DNA of 48,178 bases from CAYSYY01 sp964576115 [NCBI: uncultured Gemmatimonadota bacterium] (lineage in GTDB: Bacteria; Blakebacterota; Blakebacteria; Blakebacterales): positions 1,326-49,503 of the forward strand of contig CAZNUA010000025.1 of assembly GCA_964576115.1 (NCBI GenBank), read 5' to 3'. The notes under the pieces are model-generated. The model worked only from the letters and a program-made list of their open reading frames with translations, ran no database searches and was not told where the DNA came from. Shown piece after piece: positions 44,672 through 48,178 of this stretch (the stretch's first letter is position 1; each line of letters starts with the position of its first letter). Both the position numbers and the translations under genes were made by a program.

Positions 44672-44693
44672 CTCGAGCACCCGGTGCTTCGAG
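44672..44693 (+). terminator. Possible terminator hairpin after apbE
   Basis: CTCGAGCAC and GTGCTTCGAG pair with one bulge around a CCG loop, starting three bases after the apbE stop. No T-run follows, so it is a weak terminator at best. Confidence 0.4.
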
Positions 44694-44749
44694 CCGGGAG
44701 ATGATCCCCCCGCCGATCGATCCGCCGGTATCACTATGTCCTTCACATG

Positions 44750-44766
44750 TGGCATAAATTATGCCA
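44750..44766 (+). promoter_or_regulatory. 17-bp palindrome, also sigma-54 promoter-like
   Basis: TGGCATAA-A-TTATGCCA is a perfect inverted repeat in an AT-rich part of the 227-bp gap between apbE and the pseudopilin gene. Read as a promoter it has GG and GC exactly ten bases apart with TGGCA and TGC, close to the sigma-54 -24/-12 consensus TGGCAC-N5-TTGC. It may therefore be an operator, a sigma-54 promoter, or both. The leader to ATG 44897 would be about 120 bases. Confidence 0.45.
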
Positions 44767-44840
44767 TTCTTAGCAAACAACGAATACTCCATACTCTGCT
44801 GTCCTTCCGGATTATCACCTCTATCGGCACGGATGGACGG

Positions 44841-44861
44841 GAACTGATACAACTGGCACGA
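44841..44861 (+). repeat. Short element repeated near the window end (copy 1)
   Basis: GAACTGATACAACTGGCACGA resembles the 20-base element at 48139-48158 at all but two aligned positions and one gap; CTATCG lies shortly upstream of both. It is 36 bases before the pseudopilin start. Chance similarity cannot be excluded. Confidence 0.35.
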
Positions 44862-44896
44862 CAACATTGCATTGCACCCGGCTTGTTCTTGAGGTT

Positions 44897-45415
44897 ATGA
44901 GCGGAACCAAACGACAGATGCCTGTATTTTCGTGGAGCCCCAACGGGCACCCGGGATGCCCTGGCACCTCTTCTGAGGCGTATACCCTCATCGAGATGCT
45001 CATCGTGATGGCCCTGCTGCTCACCCTCGCCGCGGTCACCGTTGATATGTGCGGCGATTACGTCCGGGAAGTGCAGCTCATGAGAGCCACCATCGAGCTC
45101 GGCACCATTGAAAAGGCGATCGAGGATTTTAAAACCGATCACGGCGACTATCCCGTGTCCCTTGACGTGCTCGACCTGAAAAAGCGGACTGATCCCTGGC
45201 GGGAACCCTATGTCTACCTGAAGATCCACGGGGTCAGGGGGGGCCGTGGCTCGGCCCGCAAGGACCGATTCCTGGTCCCCCTGAACACCGATTACGACCT
45301 CTACAGCAAGGGGCCCGACCGTCGGAGTCAGCCTCCCCTGACGGCGGCATTGAGCTACGACGATATCATCCGGGCGGGAAACGGGGTGTTCGTCGGCCCG
45401 GTTTCGAAGTACTGA
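44897..45415 (+). CDS. GspG-like type II secretion/type IV pseudopilin
   Basis: A 172-residue pseudopilin. A leader of about 29 residues ends in SEA-YTLIEMLIVMALLLTLAAV, the class III prepilin signal with Ala at -1 in place of the usual Gly and the conserved Glu at +5. The C-terminal part has DPWREPYVYLK and DYDLYSKGPDRRS, resembling the GspG core and its calcium loop, then YDDIIRAGNGVFVG. It would be processed by a prepilin peptidase and assembled in an inner-membrane pseudopilus. No other secretion genes are in the window. The start is uncertain: ATG 44897 has GAGG only two bases away. It precedes the HD-GYP gene by 21 bases. Confidence 0.8.
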   Translation: MSGTKRQMPVFSWSPNGHPGCPGTSSEAYTLIEMLIVMALLLTLAAVTVDMCGDYVREVQLMRATIELGTIEKAIEDFKTDHGDYPVSLDVLDLKKRTDPWREPYVYLKIHGVRGGRGSARKDRFLVPLNTDYDLYSKGPDRRSQPPLTAALSYDDIIRAGNGVFVGPVSKY

Positions 45416-45436
45416 ACGGGTGAAGAGGCAGCCGGG

Positions 45437-47596
45437 ATGAAACGCGAAAAGGAAATCACACGCAGCCGTCTCGGACGCCGCCTCCTGTTCCTCTTCGTTC
45501 TCTGCGCTCTGCTGCCGATCACGACCCTGGCGACAATCTCCCTGATCCAGGTCACCCGACATCTCATCGAGGAAAGCCGTTCCCGGCTCCGATCTGAAAG
45601 CCGTCTGGCCGGGGGACTCATCGTTGACCGGATAAACGACCTGAGTGTCGGCCTCGAGGAATTCGCCCTGGAGCACCTGTCGAGCGGGATGGATCCGGAT
45701 CGATATCTGAACACCCCCCGCGCACTCCAGCTGCTGGAGCCGTATTCCTGTATCGCACTGGTGGACGGTGTGGAAGGATGGAGGATTCTGAGAGGGGACG
45801 AACCCACCCCTCCCCCTCCGAGCGAATCCGAGCGCCTCCACCTGAACGGGGGGAATCCCCTGGTTTCTCTCCCTTCAGCCGGAAATCGGGCCGGAGCCAT
45901 CTGGATCATCACCCCTGTTCCCGGACCGCACGACTCGTCTTTCATCGTTGCCGGAGCAACCGATCCCCGGCGGTTCTGGGATCTCGGCGAGCTCCAGTTC
46001 TCTACCCGCAACGCCTACACTGTCGTCGATCTGAGCACGGCACTCCTGTACACCCTCTCAGGCACACCGTTTCAGGTCACCCCCTCCCTGCTGGCGGACA
46101 TCGAGGACGTCCATTCCGGTTCCTTTGAGACCGGCAGGGGCGGGGAGAGGCTGATTGCCGTCTTCTGGACCATTCCGGCTCGAGGCCGTTTCCTTCCCTC
46201 CGACTCTGTCTCCCGCTGGGTGGTCATCGTCAGCGAACCGCGGCAGACCGTGCTTCTGCCGGTCAGGGATTTCAAGCGCTTTTTCATTTTGATCGTCCTG
46301 GTCACTCTGTGGGTCGTCATCCTTCTGAGTATCGGACAGATTCGCCGGAACCTGGTGCCCCTGGAAAAACTGCAGGAGGGCACACGGCGCATTGCCCGGC
46401 AGGAATTCGCGAGCCGGGTCGACATCCACAGCGGTGATGAATTCGAGGAACTTGGCGGGTCATTCAATCTCATGGCCGAACGGCTTGGCCGACAATTCGC
46501 GACCCTGAGCACGATCACCGAGATCGACCGGGTCGTTCTTTCCGCTCTGGATGAGCAGATCATCGTCGATACCATCCTCACCAGAACCCGGGAGGTACTG
46601 CCCTGCCGGGGCCTGATCATCGTTCTGTTCGATATCGAAGAACGTGACTGTTACCGCTCCTGGGCGGCAATCAACGGCTTCCCGGAGGCGATTGTATCCA
46701 AGCCGACTCAGCTCGACGGCATCATGCTGGCCGAGATCCAGTCCCTCGACGATTCCGGAGATCCGGATTCGATCAGCCGCCGACTCCCGTTTCTCGATCC
46801 CCTTCTGGAGGCCGGCAGTCCGACGATCCATCCCTATCCGATCCGGGCGCGGGGGGAACTGATCGGTCTCATGGTCCTGGCGACGGCCGGCGAGAGAGAA
46901 TGGAGCGAGGGAGAGCGCGAACAGATCCGGCAGCTCATCGATCAGTTCGCCGTGGCGCTCTCCAACGCCCGCCTGGTCAGTAACCTGGACCAGATGAACT
47001 GGGGGATGTTGACCGCTCTGGCCCGCGCCATCGATGCTAAATCCCCCTGGACAGCCGGCCATTCCGAACGTGTCACGACCCTCGCCCTGCAGATCGGAAA
47101 GGTCCTGGGCTTGAGTGCCGATTCTCAGGAGATCCTCCATCGGGGGGGGCTCCTGCACGATCTGGGCAAGATCGGCATCCCCGCGCAAATCCTTGACAAA
47201 CCGGGGCGACTGACGCCCGAGGAAATGAAGGTGATGCGCTCTCACCCTCTGGTCGGAGTCCGTATTCTGGAACCGATCCCGGCCTTCAGGGACGTCCTCC
47301 CCATCCTCCTCCAGCATCACGAACGCTGGGACGGGCAGGGTTACCCGCACGGTCTGGCCGGGGAAGAGATCGACAGACTGGCCCGTATGCTCAGCGTAGC
47401 CGACTACTTCGACGCCCTGACCTCGGAACGACCGTATCGCTCCGCTCACGAGAAGGCCGATGTCATCATGCAGATCGAGCGAGAATCAGGGCATCTCTTC
47501 GATCCCCAGGTCGTCACCGCTTTTCTCACCGTGGTCTCGGAGCAAGAAGACGGCCTCATCGATCCCTCGCCCGCTTCCGGTATCCATGTGAGGTGA
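45437..47596 (+). CDS. Membrane HAMP-GAF-HD-GYP signalling protein
   Basis: A 719-residue protein. A first membrane helix near residues 15-38, a periplasmic sensor region of about 240 residues (probably Cache-like), and a second helix near 280-300 are followed by a HAMP domain (RRNLVPLEKLQEGTRRIARQEF). A GAF domain spans about residues 370-520. The C-terminal HD-GYP domain has GHSERV, LLHDLGKIGIP, and HHERWDGQGYPHGL, the full set of metal and signature residues for a c-di-GMP phosphodiesterase. It likely lowers c-di-GMP or acts on a related dinucleotide in response to an extracellular signal. It sits between a pseudopilin and a small lipoprotein. Confidence 0.92.
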   Translation: MKREKEITRSRLGRRLLFLFVLCALLPITTLATISLIQVTRHLIEESRSRLRSESRLAGGLIVDRINDLSVGLEEFALEHLSSGMDPDRYLNTPRALQLLEPYSCIALVDGVEGWRILRGDEPTPPPPSESERLHLNGGNPLVSLPSAGNRAGAIWIITPVPGPHDSSFIVAGATDPRRFWDLGELQFSTRNAYTVVDLSTALLYTLSGTPFQVTPSLLADIEDVHSGSFETGRGGERLIAVFWTIPARGRFLPSDSVSRWVVIVSEPRQTVLLPVRDFKRFFILIVLVTLWVVILLSIGQIRRNLVPLEKLQEGTRRIARQEFASRVDIHSGDEFEELGGSFNLMAERLGRQFATLSTITEIDRVVLSALDEQIIVDTILTRTREVLPCRGLIIVLFDIEERDCYRSWAAINGFPEAIVSKPTQLDGIMLAEIQSLDDSGDPDSISRRLPFLDPLLEAGSPTIHPYPIRARGELIGLMVLATAGEREWSEGEREQIRQLIDQFAVALSNARLVSNLDQMNWGMLTALARAIDAKSPWTAGHSERVTTLALQIGKVLGLSADSQEILHRGGLLHDLGKIGIPAQILDKPGRLTPEEMKVMRSHPLVGVRILEPIPAFRDVLPILLQHHERWDGQGYPHGLAGEEIDRLARMLSVADYFDALTSERPYRSAHEKADVIMQIERESGHLFDPQVVTAFLTVVSEQEDGLIDPSPASGIHVR

Positions 47597-47601
47597 TACT
47601 G

Positions 47602-48036
47602 ATGACGATCCCCCCGTCAGGCAGACTCCACCCCCCCTCCTCCCCGCCATCGGACCGGCTGCAGCTCATGAGCTGGATCCTCGGCGTCCTCCTGCTCGTC
47701 GGGACCGTCTCCTGTGGAAGACGGTTCATCAAGGAAATCCCCCCCGAGCTGCTGGGACGGTGGACAACGACGGTCCGGAACTATGCCGACCGGTACATGG
47801 AATTCCGGGCCGAGGAGATTGAGTTCGGAACCGGAGGAGCAACGTCGACGACCGGGGAACTGCGGGGATTGCGGCGCAGCGAACAGGACGGGGAGATCAC
47901 CTTCGAGATTCACTATTTCGGCGAGGAAAACCTGGAGTATACGATGCCGTTGGTGTATTCACCGGCAGAAGGTGGGAGCCTGTATCTGACGAATATGCCG
48001 GAGGTCATCTGGCGGCGCGCAGACCGGCACCGCTGA
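47602..48036 (+). CDS. Small lipoprotein of unknown function
   Basis: A 144-residue protein. An N-terminal polar stretch is followed by a hydrophobic helix ending LLVGTVSCGRRF, a lipobox-like cleavage site. The mature part (about 105 residues) begins PPELLGRWTTTV and has several beta-strand-like segments (YADRYMEFRAEEIEFGTGG, EITFEIHYFGEE), suggestive of a small beta-barrel or lipocalin-like fold. I do not recognise a family. ATG 47602 has AGGTGAT five bases upstream. A GTG at 47593 would overlap the HD-GYP stop by four bases. It is clearly cotranscribed with that gene. Confidence 0.7.
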   Translation: MTIPPSGRLHPPSSPPSDRLQLMSWILGVLLLVGTVSCGRRFIKEIPPELLGRWTTTVRNYADRYMEFRAEEIEFGTGGATSTTGELRGLRRSEQDGEITFEIHYFGEENLEYTMPLVYSPAEGGSLYLTNMPEVIWRRADRHR

Positions 48037-48178
48037 AAAAGAGCCGGCCAACGAAAGCTGGGCACTGTCGTCCTCCGGCACCAGGGGAATGAGCCGCCAG
48101 CATGGCCTTTCCGTCACGAGTATCTATCGCCGTGGCATGAACTGATAAAATTGCACGAGGGGCGATCCGTCCGCAGCT
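48037..48178. other. Terminal non-coding stretch
   Basis: No gene can be called in the last 142 bases. The only structure seen is the repeat copy at 48139-48158. The region may be the promoter of a gene beyond the window. Confidence 0.5.
48139..48158 (+). repeat. Short element repeated near the window end (copy 2)
   Basis: GAACTGATAAAATTGCACGA, the counterpart of the element at 44841-44861 upstream of the pseudopilin. If it is a real shared leader or promoter element, a related gene should begin a short distance beyond the window. Confidence 0.35.

Noticed and set aside
44851-44872. TGGCACGACAACATTGCA as a sigma-54 promoter
   Set aside because: The GG and GC elements are two bases too far apart for the -24/-12 spacing.
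48133-48155. TGGCATGAACTGATAAAATTGC as a sigma-54 promoter
   Set aside because: The GG-to-GC distance is far from ten bases.

Overview
This 48 kb window is ordinary-looking bacterial chromosome: GC-rich, densely coding, with no phage, transposon, CRISPR, rRNA or tRNA that I can see. RseP, Dxr, CdsA, UppS and several lipoprotein-type signal sequences point to a Gram-negative (diderm) bacterium. The mix of a DapL-type aminotransferase, tandem bacterial deoxynucleoside kinases, a HrcA/CIRCE-controlled groESL operon and a group 3d NAD-coupled [NiFe] hydrogenase suggests a lineage in or near the FCB group (Gemmatimonadota- or Krumholzibacteriota-like). That placement is an impression, not a demonstrated result.

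Layout. 1-4.4 kb: end of an unknown gene, a malic enzyme with its own terminator, a lipoprotein esterase, and divergently a secreted D-aminoacylase-like amidohydrolase. 4.4-11.2 kb (minus strand): FAD oxidoreductase, cupin, NtrC-family regulator, then glyA, dCMP deaminase and nrdR (dNTP and one-carbon supply), and a secreted TPR protein. 11.3-16.7 kb (minus): mscS, rseP, dxr, cdsA, uppS, an envelope and isoprenoid operon. 16.8-27.7 kb (minus): a TPR lipoprotein, then a long run of touching genes. In transcription order these are a RibD-type reductase, dapB, a DapL-like aminotransferase, folB, folK, two deoxynucleoside kinase paralogues, panB, panC, panD, a LytR_C-domain protein, rsfS and argS.

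28.1-33.5 kb (plus): hoxF-hoxU-hoxY-hoxH, a hydrogenase maturation protease and a single-domain response regulator, closed by a strong terminator. This is a complete structural operon for a soluble bidirectional NAD-reducing hydrogenase, but no hyp genes are present here. 33.6-36.4 kb (minus): a membrane histidine kinase followed by a FlgO/TolB-like secreted protein. 36.5-38.8 kb (minus): groES-groEL with CIRCE. 38.8-43.5 kb (minus): uvrB-nadC-birA-coaX. 43.6-48.0 kb (plus): apbE, then a GspG-like pseudopilin, a HAMP-GAF-HD-GYP protein and a small lipoprotein.

The most interesting observations are catalytic-motif losses in otherwise intact genes. The upstream member of the tandem deoxynucleoside kinase pair has lost its Walker A lysine, the catalytic glutamate and the LID-motif residues. 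ArgS has Asn-Val-Val-Ser where the class I HIGH motif should be. DapB has replaced its catalytic His and Lys. The pseudopilin/HD-GYP/lipoprotein cluster, preceded by a 17-bp palindrome that also fits a sigma-54 promoter, is the best candidate here for an uncharacterised system.
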